From: Burkholderiaceae bacterium
GTDB lineage: Bacteria; Pseudomonadota; Gammaproteobacteria; Burkholderiales; Burkholderiaceae
DNA length: 22,534 bases
Assembly (NCBI GenBank): GCA_947380285.1
Contig: CANCQD010000028.1
Span: forward strand, 1-22,534
Reading direction: 5' to 3'
Shown: positions 1 through 7,874 of the stretch, one piece after another
Numbering within the stretch: position 1 is the first letter of the stretch
Layout: every line of letters begins with the position of its first letter
Notes under the pieces: generated by a model
Told to the model about the DNA's origin: nothing
What the model saw: only the letters and a program-made list of their open reading frames with translations
Databases searched by the model: none
Made by a program: the position numbers and the translations under genes

Positions 1-8
1 TTCATGAA

Positions 9-35
9 TAAAAAAGGCCTCGCTTAGCGAGGCCT
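9..35 (-). terminator. Rho-independent terminator of the rplU-rpmA operon
   Basis: A perfect 9-bp stem (15-23 with 27-35) encloses a three-base loop. On the minus strand it is followed directly by a run of T (the A-rich stretch at 9-15 of the plus strand). It lies about 60 bases past the rpmA stop codon and is oriented to end the minus-strand ribosomal protein transcript. It would separate rpmA from whatever gene lies further left, commonly obg in related bacteria, which is outside the window. Confidence 0.9.
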
Positions 36-92
36 GTTCCTAAGAGTTAAATTCGGAATAAATCTGAATCAAACGAGTCTCAGTCAGGCGCC

Positions 93-353
93 TTATGAAC
101 GAGGCAACACTGAAACTTGGGCCTTCTTCAAAGCACCCTTAACGCCGAATTCCACTTGTCCGTCAATTAAGGCGAACAAAGTGTGATCTTTACCAATACC
201 AACGTTAGTACCAGGATGAACCTTGGTACCGCGTTGACGAATAATGATGCTGCCAGCATTAATTTGCTCGCCGCCGAATACCTTAACGCCTAAGCGTTTC
301 GATTCTGAGTCGCGACCATTTCGTGTTGAGCCGCCGCCTTTTTTCTGTGCCAT
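93..353 (-). CDS. rpmA: 50S ribosomal protein L27 (bL27)
   Basis: Encodes bL27, a component of the large ribosomal subunit whose N-terminal tail reaches toward the peptidyl transferase centre. The 86-residue product begins [20 protein letters not shown], the diagnostic start of the family, and includes the conserved core [13 protein letters not shown]. Length is normal, and there is no cleavable N-terminal extension of the kind seen in Firmicutes. The ATG start is supported by a strong AGGAG ribosome binding site six bases upstream. It is the second gene of a two-gene operon, 19 bases after rplU, and is followed by a strong terminator. Identification is certain from the sequence. Confidence 0.98.
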   Translation of the reverse strand: MAQKKGGGSTRNGRDSESKRLGVKVFGGEQINAGSIIIRQRGTKVHPGTNVGIGKDHTLFALIDGQVEFGVKGALKKAQVSVLPRS

Positions 354-372
354 ATCTTTCTCCTACCCTGAA

Positions 373-684
373 TTAGGCTTTAATCGTGTTGATCAAAATT
401 TCAGTGAAATTTTGACGATGGCCTTGGTGCTTTTGGTAATGCTTGCGACGGCGCATCTTAAAGATTGTCACTTTATCGTGACGTCCCTGGGAGACGACAG
501 TGGCCATCACAGCTGCACCATTAACCAATGGATCACCTAATTTCAGTGAAGCGCCTTCGCCAACGGCGAGGACTTGGTCAAGAGTGATTTCGCTGCCGAT
601 TTCCGCTGGTATCTGTTCTATTTTCAATTTTTCGCCTGCAGCAACTTTATACTGTTTGCCACCGGTTTTTATGACCGCGTACAT
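373..684 (-). CDS. rplU: 50S ribosomal protein L21 (bL21)
   Basis: Encodes bL21, which binds 23S rRNA in the large subunit. The 103-residue product starts [14 protein letters not shown], the family signature, and has the basic stretch [16 protein letters not shown] near its C-terminus (about residues 77-92), typical of rRNA binding. A TTG codon in frame at 699 could add five residues. The ATG at 684 is preferred because it matches the conserved start and has GAGG nine bases upstream (694-697). It is the first gene of the rplU-rpmA operon and is driven by a perfect consensus promoter at 748-776. Convergent antisense reading frames over this gene are shadows. Confidence 0.97.
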   Translation of the reverse strand: MYAVIKTGGKQYKVAAGEKLKIEQIPAEIGSEITLDQVLAVGEGASLKLGDPLVNGAAVMATVVSQGRHDKVTIFKMRRRKHYQKHQGHRQNFTEILINTIKA

Positions 685-747
685 GGTTTGAAACCTCAAT
701 TAATATCTACAATTAAGCTAATCCACCCTGGACCAGCTAAGCCCATT

Positions 748-776
748 ATTATATCTTGCATGACGAGCACTGTCAA
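748..776 (-). promoter_or_regulatory. Perfect consensus sigma-70 promoter for rplU-rpmA
   Basis: On the minus strand the sequence reads TTGACA (771-776), a 17-base spacer (754-770), then TATAAT (748-753). All six bases match in both boxes and the spacing is optimal. Transcription would start near 741, giving a 5' untranslated region of about 56 bases before the rplU ATG at 684. The -35 box lies inside the first codons of the divergent polyprenyl synthase gene (ATG at 760), and the spacer covers its start codon. Confidence 0.88.
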
Positions 777-1767
777 AATCAATGACTTAAGCCAAATTCT
801 GGCCCCAATCGCCTTAGATTTCAAGGCCTTAGACGAGGTTATCCGTCAGCGATTAGCCTCAAAAGTTGCCTTAATTGACCAAATCTCGAGCTATATCATC
901 CAGGCAGGTGGCAAGCGGGTCAGGCCCGCCCTATTAATGCTGGTGGCTAAAGCCCTAGCAAATGGCAAAGCAGCAACGCCTCACACCTTAGAAATGTCCG
1001 CTGTAGTCGAATTTATACACACGGCCACCCTCCTTCACGATGATGTCGTTGATGAATCTACCCTGAGGCGGGGTCGAGAGACTGCCAATGCTGCTTTTGG
1101 CAACGCTGCTAGCGTTTTGGTCGGTGATTTCTTGTACTCAAGGGCCTTTCAAATGATGGTTGGCCCAAACGATCTTCGAATCATGCAAATTTTGTCAGAT
1201 GCAACTAATACAATTGCTGAAGGCGAAGTTTTACAGCTTCTAAATATGAATGACCCAGAAGTGGATGAAGCTAGTTACTTACAAGTGATTCGCTATAAAA
1301 CAGCCAAACTTTTTGAAGCCTCCACTGAATTGGGCGCCATTCTGGCGAATGCTACCGACGCGCAACGCGAACAAGCAGCTGCATTTGGACGTCACATTGG
1401 CACCGCTTTTCAACTCATGGATGACTTGCTGGACTACACCGCTAACGCGGAACAAATGGGAAAAAATGCTGGCGATGATTTACGCGAAGGCAAGCCTACG
1501 CTCCCACTAATTTACTTACTAGAAAATGGCAGTAGCGAAGAGCGTCTTCTGGTGCGTGCAGCAATTGAGCAAAACCAAGATTTACCAGATGATGTGTTTG
1601 CACAAATTCTTGCTGGCGTACAACACTCTGGCGCGCTCGATTACACACAAGCTGTGGCTAAACGTGAAGCCGACCTAGCCTTAACCTGTCTAAAATATTT
1701 CCCAGCAAACGAGGCTAGCGCTGCACTACAAGCCCTTTGTGCATATTCCCTCACCAGACAAACTTAA
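760..1767 (+). CDS. ispB: Long-chain polyprenyl diphosphate synthase (octaprenyl type)
   Basis: A trans-isoprenyl diphosphate synthase that elongates farnesyl diphosphate with isopentenyl diphosphate to make the quinone side chain, probably C40. The 335-residue product has GGKRVRP at 50-56, the first aspartate-rich motif DDVVD at 94-98 and the second, DDLLD, at 221-225. The small residues before the first motif (A89, T90) fit a long product. The open frame continues upstream as far as 574, over rplU, but that part is antisense to rplU, so the ATG at 760 is chosen. No clear ribosome binding site precedes it. Divergent from rplU with 75 bases between them, a common betaproteobacterial arrangement. 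The stop codon overlaps the convergent neighbour's stop by four bases. Exact chain length is inferred. Confidence 0.93.
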   Translation: MTSTVKINDLSQILAPIALDFKALDEVIRQRLASKVALIDQISSYIIQAGGKRVRPALLMLVAKALANGKAATPHTLEMSAVVEFIHTATLLHDDVVDESTLRRGRETANAAFGNAASVLVGDFLYSRAFQMMVGPNDLRIMQILSDATNTIAEGEVLQLLNMNDPEVDEASYLQVIRYKTAKLFEASTELGAILANATDAQREQAAAFGRHIGTAFQLMDDLLDYTANAEQMGKNAGDDLREGKPTLPLIYLLENGSSEERLLVRAAIEQNQDLPDDVFAQILAGVQHSGALDYTQAVAKREADLALTCLKYFPANEASAALQALCAYSLTRQT

Positions 1768-2699
1768 GTTCCCAAGGTATTGACTCTGAGTTCCCGCGCA
1801 GTAATCCGCACCTGCTCCGCCTCTTCACGCAACCGTGCAATTTCCTGTGAAGATAGCCGATCGAGATTGGAATAGTCTAATTTCCATGATGGGTCGACTG
1901 ACCACAGCAATGGAGACTGAACTGTTGTGCGTGGAGCAGGCGCTGATTCTAAAAGCCGCATAGCCAACTCAAAATTTACATCTTGCGAAGACACATCGTT
2001 CGGTTTTGCAGCTGCATTACCTAATGGAAAATCGCTAAATAAAAGTCGTGGCACTCCACAATATTCAACAATATCTTTAGCCGCACCCATCACTACAGTG
2101 GAGATGCCTGCAGCCTCTAAATAACGCGCTAATAAACTTTGACTCTGATGACATATAGGACAGTTCGGAATTAATACCGCTACATCCACACCATCAGCTA
2201 TTAACATTTCTAAAATACGAGGGGCATCTATCTCTAATGTGTGGCGCTGACTCCGGTTGGTAGGCAAGCCATAAAAATGAGGAGAAATTGCTTTTAGCCT
2301 TCTGGCTGCAACCGCTCTTCTTCCGGCGGCCAATGGAAACCAACAATAGATATCTGCCATATTGGCATTTTTTCGATCAATACCAACATGAGCAATCCGT
2401 AAATCATTATTTCCATCAATGGATTGCTGGTATGGCTGATAAAACTTTGCTGAAGCGTTATAAGGTGCTCCCTGGCCTTGAGCCCCTTTATCAGGATCAT
2501 ATGGAACGGCTGTGGTCACTAACCCCAATACAGACTCAGTAAGTGGCTTTTTCAGCGGGGTAAATGGCACATCAATGTAGTGAGCCCATACATAAGGGCT
2601 CTCATAGCCCAAACCTAAGTAGTAACTGCGGGTGCGTTCAATATAACGAACCGGCTGATCCTGTTCTGGTGCAAATATGAGCTCAGAAGTCTTAGCCAT
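1764..2699 (-). CDS. Glycine/sarcosine/betaine/D-proline reductase selenoprotein B family protein (Cys form)
   Basis: A 311-residue protein resembling the GrdB/PrdB selenoprotein B family. Recognisable stretches are LRIAHVGIDRKNAN (about 100-113), the VDVAVLIPNCPICHQ block (171-185) and LLARYLEAAGISTV. In true reductases one position of the redox motif is selenocysteine; here the motif is CPIC (180-183), all cysteine, with no in-frame TGA. The other parts of a Stickland-type reductase (GrdA, GrdC/D, GrdE) are absent nearby, so the substrate and reaction are unknown; a thiol-dependent redox role is an inference. A TTG at 2702 precedes the chosen ATG at 2699, which has AGGGA seven bases upstream. 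It is divergent from the fumarylacetoacetate hydrolase-family gene with 56 bases between, which suggests shared regulation. Confidence 0.75.
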   Translation of the reverse strand: MAKTSELIFAPEQDQPVRYIERTRSYYLGLGYESPYVWAHYIDVPFTPLKKPLTESVLGLVTTAVPYDPDKGAQGQGAPYNASAKFYQPYQQSIDGNNDLRIAHVGIDRKNANMADIYCWFPLAAGRRAVAARRLKAISPHFYGLPTNRSQRHTLEIDAPRILEMLIADGVDVAVLIPNCPICHQSQSLLARYLEAAGISTVVMGAAKDIVEYCGVPRLLFSDFPLGNAAAKPNDVSSQDVNFELAMRLLESAPAPRTTVQSPLLWSVDPSWKLDYSNLDRLSSQEIARLREEAEQVRITARELRVNTLGT

Positions 2700-2755
2700 C
2701 AATTCGTCCCTGTAAGATATTGCATATTAAATATTTAACTTCAAAGGAACTTATT

Positions 2756-3523
2756 ATGGCTCAGTGGCTTAGATTTCAGCATCAAGGAAAAAGTAGTTTA
2801 GGGCAAGTAAAGGGCGATCAAATCGCGGTGTATGAGGGCGATTTATTTCTAGGACCTCAAGCCACCGGTGAAACCCTTAAGCTAGCCGATGTAACGATTG
2901 ATATCCCATGCACTCCTTCCAAGATGGTTGCGATGGTGGACAACTTTCATGCATTGATAACTAAGCTTGAGCACGCCGTGCCTGCTGAGCCTTTGTACTT
3001 CCTCAAAGGCAACAACTCTTTCTTGGCAGCAAACCAAGTGATTCGCACACCCAAGTCCTATTCTGGAAAAGTAGTTTATGAAGGGGAGCTTGGCATTGTG
3101 ATTGGCAAACGTTCCCATGAGGTCGATGAGGCAGAAGCAGCCAAATCTATTTTTGGCTATACCTGCATCAATGATGTTACCGCTATTGAAATCCTCAATC
3201 GTGATCCTGGTTATGCACAATGGACACGCTCAAAGAGTTTTAATACCTTTGGAGTGTTCGGCCCTTACATCACTACCGATATAGATCCAAGCAAACTAAC
3301 AATCAAGACGATTCTGAATGATCAAGAGCGTCAAAATTATCCTATTGCAGATATGATTTTCTCGCCAGCAAAACTCGTCAGCTTGATTTCTCAAGACGTA
3401 CCGCTGGAAGCTGGTGACATTATTGCTTGCGGCACTTCAGTAGGCGTTGGCTCGATGAAGCCAGGCAGCAATGTCAGCATCATTATTGAGGGTGTTGGCC
3501 AGCTGGATAATCGTTTCGAATAA
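2756..3523 (+). CDS. Fumarylacetoacetate hydrolase (FAH) family protein
   Basis: A 255-residue FAH-superfamily enzyme. These metal-dependent enzymes hydrolyse, isomerise or decarboxylate beta-dicarbonyl acids such as acylpyruvates and homoprotocatechuate intermediates. The metal ligands expected for the family are visible as E109 and E111 (VVYEGELG) and D140 (INDVTA). Other family blocks are PLYFLKGNNSFL (about 79-90), KSFNTFGVFGP (160-170) and GTSVGVGSMKPG near the C-terminus. The first 50 or so residues form the short N-terminal domain common in this branch. The ATG at 2756 has AAGGA seven bases upstream and is preferred over an in-frame TTG at 2720. Monocistronic, followed by a terminator. 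The specific substrate cannot be read from sequence, and no aromatic-degradation genes are adjacent. Confidence 0.88.
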   Translation: MAQWLRFQHQGKSSLGQVKGDQIAVYEGDLFLGPQATGETLKLADVTIDIPCTPSKMVAMVDNFHALITKLEHAVPAEPLYFLKGNNSFLAANQVIRTPKSYSGKVVYEGELGIVIGKRSHEVDEAEAAKSIFGYTCINDVTAIEILNRDPGYAQWTRSKSFNTFGVFGPYITTDIDPSKLTIKTILNDQERQNYPIADMIFSPAKLVSLISQDVPLEAGDIIACGTSVGVGSMKPGSNVSIIIEGVGQLDNRFE

Positions 3524-3541
3524 ATCGATCAGCCTCAAAAC

Positions 3542-3578
3542 AAAAAACCCTAGCTATGTTGAGTAGCAAGGGTTTTTT
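3542..3578. terminator. Bidirectional rho-independent terminator
   Basis: Ten perfectly paired bases (3542-3551 with 3569-3578) extend inward, after one A-A mismatch, by four more pairs around a 7-base loop. The stem base is six A on one side and six T on the other, so it can act in both directions. It sits between the convergent ends of the FAH-family gene and the dehydropantoate reductase-family gene. Confidence 0.88.
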
Positions 3579-3607
3579 ACTGAAGATGAACTACCAATAT
3601 TGTTCTT

Positions 3608-4627
3608 TTAATACCCAGACACTGATGGCAGAGCCAAACTTCCTTTAGATGCTTGGACATTCTCATCTAAGTATTTAGTCAAAGCAAATACGGTATTTAA
3701 GCAAGGTGTTGGGGTTTGAGTAATCTTGCCAAGCTCAATGACTGAGCCTAATAAAGCATCAATCTCTAGGCTGCGGCCAGCTTCCAAGTCTTGCAACATA
3801 GAAGTTTTGTGCTTACCAACTTTTTCAGCGCCAGCGATACGGCGCTCAATGTCAACACGAAAAGTAACGCCCAACTTTTCGGCAATGGTCTGAGCTTCAG
3901 CCATCATGTTGCGCGCTAATTCTTTGGTCAATGGATACTGGCAAATACCTTCCAAGGTGCCATGTGTCAGGGAGCTGATTGGGTTAAAAGTCATATTGCC
4001 CCAAAGCTTGAGCCAGATTTCTGAGCGGATGTCATCCAAAATAGGAGACTTGAATCCAGCCGCGCCCATCATCTCGGACATCTTCTGAATGCGCTCAGAG
4101 GTTTTGCCATCTAACTCACCCAATGGGAAGCGATTGCCTTCAACGTGACGAATCACACCCGGGGCTTGAGTAAAGGTTGCTGGATAAACAACGCAGCCAA
4201 TAATATTATTTGGATTAATTGCGTTCTTAGCTACACCGCCAGCGTCCACTGTTTCAACAGAATGATCTTGATACTCGCCGCCTAACTTCTGGAAATACCA
4301 CCAAGGAATTCCGTTTTGCATTGGGATCAAAATGGTTTCGGGCCCCATGATGGCTGCCAAGTCATCAATCACTGGCTCTACTTGATGCGCCTTTACCGCC
4401 AAAATGACCACGTCCGGAGTCTCGGCATCGCGAATTTTTTCTACCGCCTTAACTTCAGCAACCAAAGGCTCTGGTTGGTCATCCATAATTAACGCCAGAC
4501 CACGCTCTTTGATTGCAGCCAAAGTTGCGCCACGAGCAACAACTGTTACATCATTACCTGCTCGCGCCAACATGACAGCTAAGTAGCCTCCAATGGCACC
4601 ACCTCCACCGATAACACAGATTTTCAT
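3608..4627 (-). CDS. 2-dehydropantoate 2-reductase family protein
   Basis: A 339-residue member of the ApbA/PanE family, NAD(P)H-dependent ketoacid reductases; the archetype reduces ketopantoate to pantoate in coenzyme A synthesis. The N-terminal Rossmann motif is GGGGAIGG (7-14). Further family landmarks are VILAVKAHQ (K79), the QNG triplet (104-106) and IWLKLWGN (K207, N211) in the C-terminal domain, with LEAGRSLEID further on. It is somewhat longer than E. coli PanE (about 303 residues). Bacteria often carry several paralogues with other 2-oxoacid substrates, so a panE symbol is not assigned. The ATG has AGGGG five bases upstream. It may be co-regulated with the sodium symporter gene just upstream on the same strand, 105 bases away. 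Confidence 0.85.
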   Translation of the reverse strand: MKICVIGGGGAIGGYLAVMLARAGNDVTVVARGATLAAIKERGLALIMDDQPEPLVAEVKAVEKIRDAETPDVVILAVKAHQVEPVIDDLAAIMGPETILIPMQNGIPWWYFQKLGGEYQDHSVETVDAGGVAKNAINPNNIIGCVVYPATFTQAPGVIRHVEGNRFPLGELDGKTSERIQKMSEMMGAAGFKSPILDDIRSEIWLKLWGNMTFNPISSLTHGTLEGICQYPLTKELARNMMAEAQTIAEKLGVTFRVDIERRIAGAEKVGKHKTSMLQDLEAGRSLEIDALLGSVIELGKITQTPTPCLNTVFALTKYLDENVQASKGSLALPSVSGY

Positions 4628-4703
4628 AGAAACCCCTTAAGAACAAATAATTTCGAATTAGTTTCATATTAGAGGAGATTATTTTGCAGTGGAAATTAAT
4701 CTC

Positions 4704-4726
4704 ATTTGCCTAAATATTAGGCAAAT
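4704..4726. repeat. Perfect 10-bp inverted repeat downstream of the symporter gene
   Basis: ATTTGCCTAA (4704-4713) and TTAGGCAAAT (4717-4726) are exact reverse complements separated by ATA. It lies seven bases after the symporter stop codon on the minus strand. There is no T run on either side, so it is not a standard intrinsic terminator. It could stabilise the transcript 3' end, attenuate read-through into the reductase-family gene, or be a protein-binding dyad. Confidence 0.7.
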
Positions 4727-4732
4727 CGCACT

Positions 4733-6148
4733 CTAAACCGCTTTTAAGGAGTCTTTTGGAACCAAGCTTCCTAAAATCATACCAACAATACTAGCAAATA
4801 GGCCAGCTAATTGAGGCGGAAGAATGGCATTTGGGGCCAAAATCTCACAGCTAATCCAAATGGTTAAGCCTCCAACTACAGCCAACAACCCTCCAAAGGA
4901 GTTGGCTCTGGGCCAATACACCCCAAACGCTAGTGGGACAAATGCGGCGACCAGAGTCACTTTGTAGGCGCTCTCCACCATCTTAAAAATAGACAGTTCA
5001 GAGTTCACCGCGAAGAAAGTTACCACCACCGCAAAACATAAAACAGTAATCCGCATGACCTTCAGCAAATCATGATCCGATAAATGCTTGAAAAATCCTC
5101 GCACAATATTTTCAGCAAAGGTGACTGATGGCGCCAATAAGGTTGCGCTGGCACAACTCTTGATAGCTGAGAGTAAGGCGCCAAAGAACATTATCTGTGC
5201 AATTAATGGTGCGTGATTCAGAATGAGTTTAGGCAAAATCATCTGCGGATCCGTAGAAAGATACTGCTTCACTAAATCAGGACTAATTAATGTTGCCGAG
5301 TAAGCCAAATACATCGGAACAAAAGCAAAAATAAAATAAAGTACCCCGCCCAGTAAAGCCGCTTGGACGGCAATATTGACGTTCTTTGATGAGGTAATGC
5401 GTTGGAATACATCTTGCTGCGGAATCGAGCCGAGCATCATGGTGCACAGGGCTGCAACAAACCCCAAGATCGATGCCAAATTCATATCCGGCCAGAAGTT
5501 ACTGAATTGACCAGCAGCTGCAGCATGTTCAATTACAACGCCAATACCACCAGTCTGCGCCGTCATTTCTCCACCAATATAGAGCATGCCAACCACGATG
5601 ATGATCATTTGAATAAAGTCGGTAATTGCAACTGACCACATGCCGCCAAATAAGGTGTAAATCAGCACGCTACCTGCACCAATTAACATTCCGCCCGTCT
5701 GAGAAATACTTCCGTCAGACACTACGTTAAATACGAGACCTAAGGCTTTAATTTGGGCTGCGACCCAACCTAAATAAGAAACCACAATGCATAGAGTTAC
5801 CAAAACCTCTACCGTTCGACCATACTTCTCACGAAAGAAGTCGCCAATCGTCAACATGCGGCGGTTATAAAGATGGCGAGCAAAAAACAGGCCTACCAAA
5901 ATCAAACAAAGCGAAGAACCAAAAGGGTCAGAAACTACACCCCCTAAACCCTCTTTTAGAAAAGTTGCCGGAATACCTAAAACAGTTTCAGAGCCAAACC
6001 AGGTAGCAAATACAGTAGCGGTCACAATTGGCAAGGGCAGGCTATGGCCCGCTGCCGCAAAGTCAGCGGTATTTTTGACCCTCAAAGCCGCCCATAAGCC
6101 AATGCCAACGGAAATAACCCAGTAGATAATGACGAACCAAATAAGCAC
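4733..6148 (-). CDS. Sodium:solute symporter (SSS) family transporter
   Basis: A 471-residue, highly hydrophobic inner-membrane protein with about 13 predicted membrane segments, starting MLIWFVIIYWVISVGIGLW. It has the usual SSS layout: a first loop of the type NTADFAAAGHSL, ATWFGSETVLGIPA in the discontinuous helix region, and FGALLSAIKSCASATLLAPS, matching the small-residue helix that holds the Na2 site in this fold. It imports a small solute with sodium; the substrate is not predictable from sequence. The start is GTG at 6148, with GGGAG nine bases upstream. The downstream 2-dehydropantoate reductase-family gene suggests an organic acid, but resemblance to the pantothenate symporter PanF is not obvious. 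Divergent from the squalene synthase-family gene. Confidence 0.88.
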   Translation of the reverse strand: MLIWFVIIYWVISVGIGLWAALRVKNTADFAAAGHSLPLPIVTATVFATWFGSETVLGIPATFLKEGLGGVVSDPFGSSLCLILVGLFFARHLYNRRMLTIGDFFREKYGRTVEVLVTLCIVVSYLGWVAAQIKALGLVFNVVSDGSISQTGGMLIGAGSVLIYTLFGGMWSVAITDFIQMIIIVVGMLYIGGEMTAQTGGIGVVIEHAAAAGQFSNFWPDMNLASILGFVAALCTMMLGSIPQQDVFQRITSSKNVNIAVQAALLGGVLYFIFAFVPMYLAYSATLISPDLVKQYLSTDPQMILPKLILNHAPLIAQIMFFGALLSAIKSCASATLLAPSVTFAENIVRGFFKHLSDHDLLKVMRITVLCFAVVVTFFAVNSELSIFKMVESAYKVTLVAAFVPLAFGVYWPRANSFGGLLAVVGGLTIWISCEILAPNAILPPQLAGLFASIVGMILGSLVPKDSLKAV

Positions 6149-6278
6149 GCCTCAATGCTCCCTCAGAAAGTTGATGAAATTATATGGCCATGTCATTTTT
6201 GACACTTTCCAAAAGGAACCAGCTTGGAGCACCTCAACATGCGCATCGGTCTGACATAATTCAAGAGTGAGATCCCCA

Positions 6279-7241
6279 ATGCAAAGCCACTCGTCAAACC
6301 CATCCGCGGACCTGGCATACCAAAAAGCCATTCTGGGATCCGTATCACGGACCTTCGCCCTCACCATTCCACTCTTATCTCCCAGCATCGAAAAAGTAGT
6401 TGGAAATACCTATTTGCTCTGCCGCATTGTCGATACGATTGAGGATGCTGGAGAATTAAGCGCACAAACTAAACAATCACTCTCGGCACTCTTTTTGGAT
6501 GCGGTACTAGAAAAGGCTCCTGTTGAAACTTTTGTTCAACCTTGCTTGGATGCACTAAAGAATTACAACAATCAAGATGAGCTAGATTTAATTGCTCATA
6601 CGCCAACTGTTCTACGCATTTTGCATACTTGCTCAAGCAATGATCAAGAGGCAGTCAGTCGCTGCGTTTCCATCATGTCTGAAGGAATGTCTTATTTTCA
6701 TGGCAAGCAAAATCAAGCAGGCCTGCAAAACCTCGCTGAGTTTGAAGAATATTGTTACGTTGTAGCTGGAGTAGTTGGCGAGCTACTAACAACCATCTTT
6801 GCCAACCATTCATCCGCCTTTCAAGAAAAAATAGCAGGGCATGAGGATTTAGCAATTGCATTTGGACAGGCGCTACAAATGACCAATATTCTCAAGGACT
6901 CACCGGAGGATAAGGCGCGTGGGGTGTCCTGGAAGCCAGCTAATGTAAGTCAGGCAGATCTTCTAAAGATTGCTTATCAAAAATTACAAGACTCTCTGCA
7001 TTACATTCTGTTAATTCCCAAACAAGAGCAGGGTATACGGCGATTTTGTTTTTTAGCATTTGGCTTGGCAGTCATGACTCTTGCCAGGATTGCCAATCGA
7101 AAAGAATTTGATGACAAGAATGAAGTAAAGCTTTCTAGGGAGACTGTAATGAGTTTCTATGGCTTTACAAAGTGGGCAGTTAAAACCGATTTTCTGATGA
7201 AGGTTTTTTTCTATATAGGTAGTAAATCACTGACTAAATAA
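6279..7241 (+). CDS. Squalene/phytoene synthase family protein
   Basis: A 320-residue head-to-head prenyl transferase that condenses two prenyl diphosphates, usually two farnesyl units to (pre)squalene or two geranylgeranyl units to phytoene. Family landmarks: SRTFALTI (23-30), the first aspartate motif DTIED (52-56), EYCYVVAGVVGELLT (157-171), and NILKDSPEDKARGVSW (203-218) carrying the second motif DSPED (207-211). The sequence looks closer to squalene synthases than to CrtB, but this is a judgement by eye. No hopanoid (hpn, shc) or carotenoid (crt) genes are adjacent, so the product is open. The ATG at 6279 is preferred over an in-frame GTG at 6267 because a GA-rich stretch lies upstream. 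Its stop is two bases from the stop of the convergent methyltransferase gene. Confidence 0.85.
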   Translation: MQSHSSNPSADLAYQKAILGSVSRTFALTIPLLSPSIEKVVGNTYLLCRIVDTIEDAGELSAQTKQSLSALFLDAVLEKAPVETFVQPCLDALKNYNNQDELDLIAHTPTVLRILHTCSSNDQEAVSRCVSIMSEGMSYFHGKQNQAGLQNLAEFEEYCYVVAGVVGELLTTIFANHSSAFQEKIAGHEDLAIAFGQALQMTNILKDSPEDKARGVSWKPANVSQADLLKIAYQKLQDSLHYILLIPKQEQGIRRFCFLAFGLAVMTLARIANRKEFDDKNEVKLSRETVMSFYGFTKWAVKTDFLMKVFFYIGSKSLTK

Positions 7242-7243
7242 GC

Positions 7244-7756
7244 TTATAAAGCGCCTTCATGCTTTAAAAGCCAAATCTTAATTTGTCGATATAAGCCAGG
7301 TGAGTTTTCCCTCATGAAACCCCCAAGCCCTTGGGCAGATACGACTCGATGACAAGGGGCGATTAAGGGGTAGGGATTGGCGCCACATGCGGTTCCCACT
7401 GCCCGCGCCCCACTATTAATTTGTTTGGCCAATTCACCATAGGTTTTTGTTTTACCAACAGGTATGTCTTGAATGCTGGTCCACACTTTTCTCTGATGCT
7501 CGGTGCCCACCGGTTTAGTAGGCAAGTCAAATTGACAATGAGGCTCTTTAAAGTATGCCCTGCACTGTCGTGCAACCTCTTTGGCCAACTGATTCTGTGG
7601 AACGATCAAAGCCGTATTGGCAGGTAAGTAGTCAATCCTAGAAAGCATCAAGCTACCCTCCACCAATTCAGTCCAAATGCCCAGACACCCAAAAGGCGCT
7701 GCAACAACACAGTAGCTAGCGCTATTTGGGTTCAATGGTGATATTGAGGAAGCCAT
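7244..7756 (-). CDS. ogt: Methylated-DNA--[protein]-cysteine S-methyltransferase
   Basis: A suicide DNA-repair enzyme that moves an alkyl group from O6-alkylguanine (or O4-alkylthymine) onto its own cysteine. The 170-residue product carries the active-site motif PCHRV (134-138, nucleophile C135). The helix-turn-helix region runs from about IPVGKTKTYGELA (98-110) to ARAVGTACGANP (117-128), followed by GLGGF after the active site. The N-terminal part is the short ribonuclease-H-like domain. Length fits Ogt rather than the longer Ada, and no AraC-type domain is present. Start at ATG 7756 has no strong ribosome binding site. Convergent with the squalene synthase-family gene and divergent from the CorC-like gene. 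Confidence 0.93.
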   Translation of the reverse strand: MASSISPLNPNSASYCVVAAPFGCLGIWTELVEGSLMLSRIDYLPANTALIVPQNQLAKEVARQCRAYFKEPHCQFDLPTKPVGTEHQRKVWTSIQDIPVGKTKTYGELAKQINSGARAVGTACGANPYPLIAPCHRVVSAQGLGGFMRENSPGLYRQIKIWLLKHEGAL

Positions 7757-7874
7757 ATCAGGTCATTCTTACACAAATGCAAAGGGGGGATGACAGGGCT
7801 TTATTCCATGGCTATAGCCGATCAAATGCCACTTTGCTATATTGACTCATCCTTACTTTTTTCAGGCATACCTA

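Noticed and set aside
574..759. Upstream extension of the polyprenyl synthase frame, adding 62 residues
   Set aside because: It runs antisense through rplU, gives no family-like sequence and would double-code a ribosomal protein gene; ATG 760 gives the normal length.
1764..2699. Possible selenocysteine (in-frame TGA) in the selenoprotein B-like gene
   Set aside because: The frame contains no internal TGA; the redox motif is encoded by ordinary cysteine codons.
1768..2755. tRNA gene after the polyprenyl synthase gene, as found in some Burkholderiales
   Set aside because: No cloverleaf-like sequence was seen; the stretch is occupied by a convergent protein gene and a short divergent promoter gap.
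2882..3220. 112-codon minus-strand frame inside the FAH-family gene
   Set aside because: Antisense to a clear enzyme gene and without any recognisable motif.
6152..6388. 78-codon minus-strand frame in the gap before the squalene synthase-family gene
   Set aside because: It overlaps the start of that gene and ends only three bases before the symporter GTG; no family match or good start. The gap is better read as a divergent promoter region.
7842..7870. Promoter from TTGACT at 7842-7847 for the CorC-like gene
   Set aside because: No acceptable -10 box occurs at 16-18 bases, and the predicted start would fall at the ATG itself.
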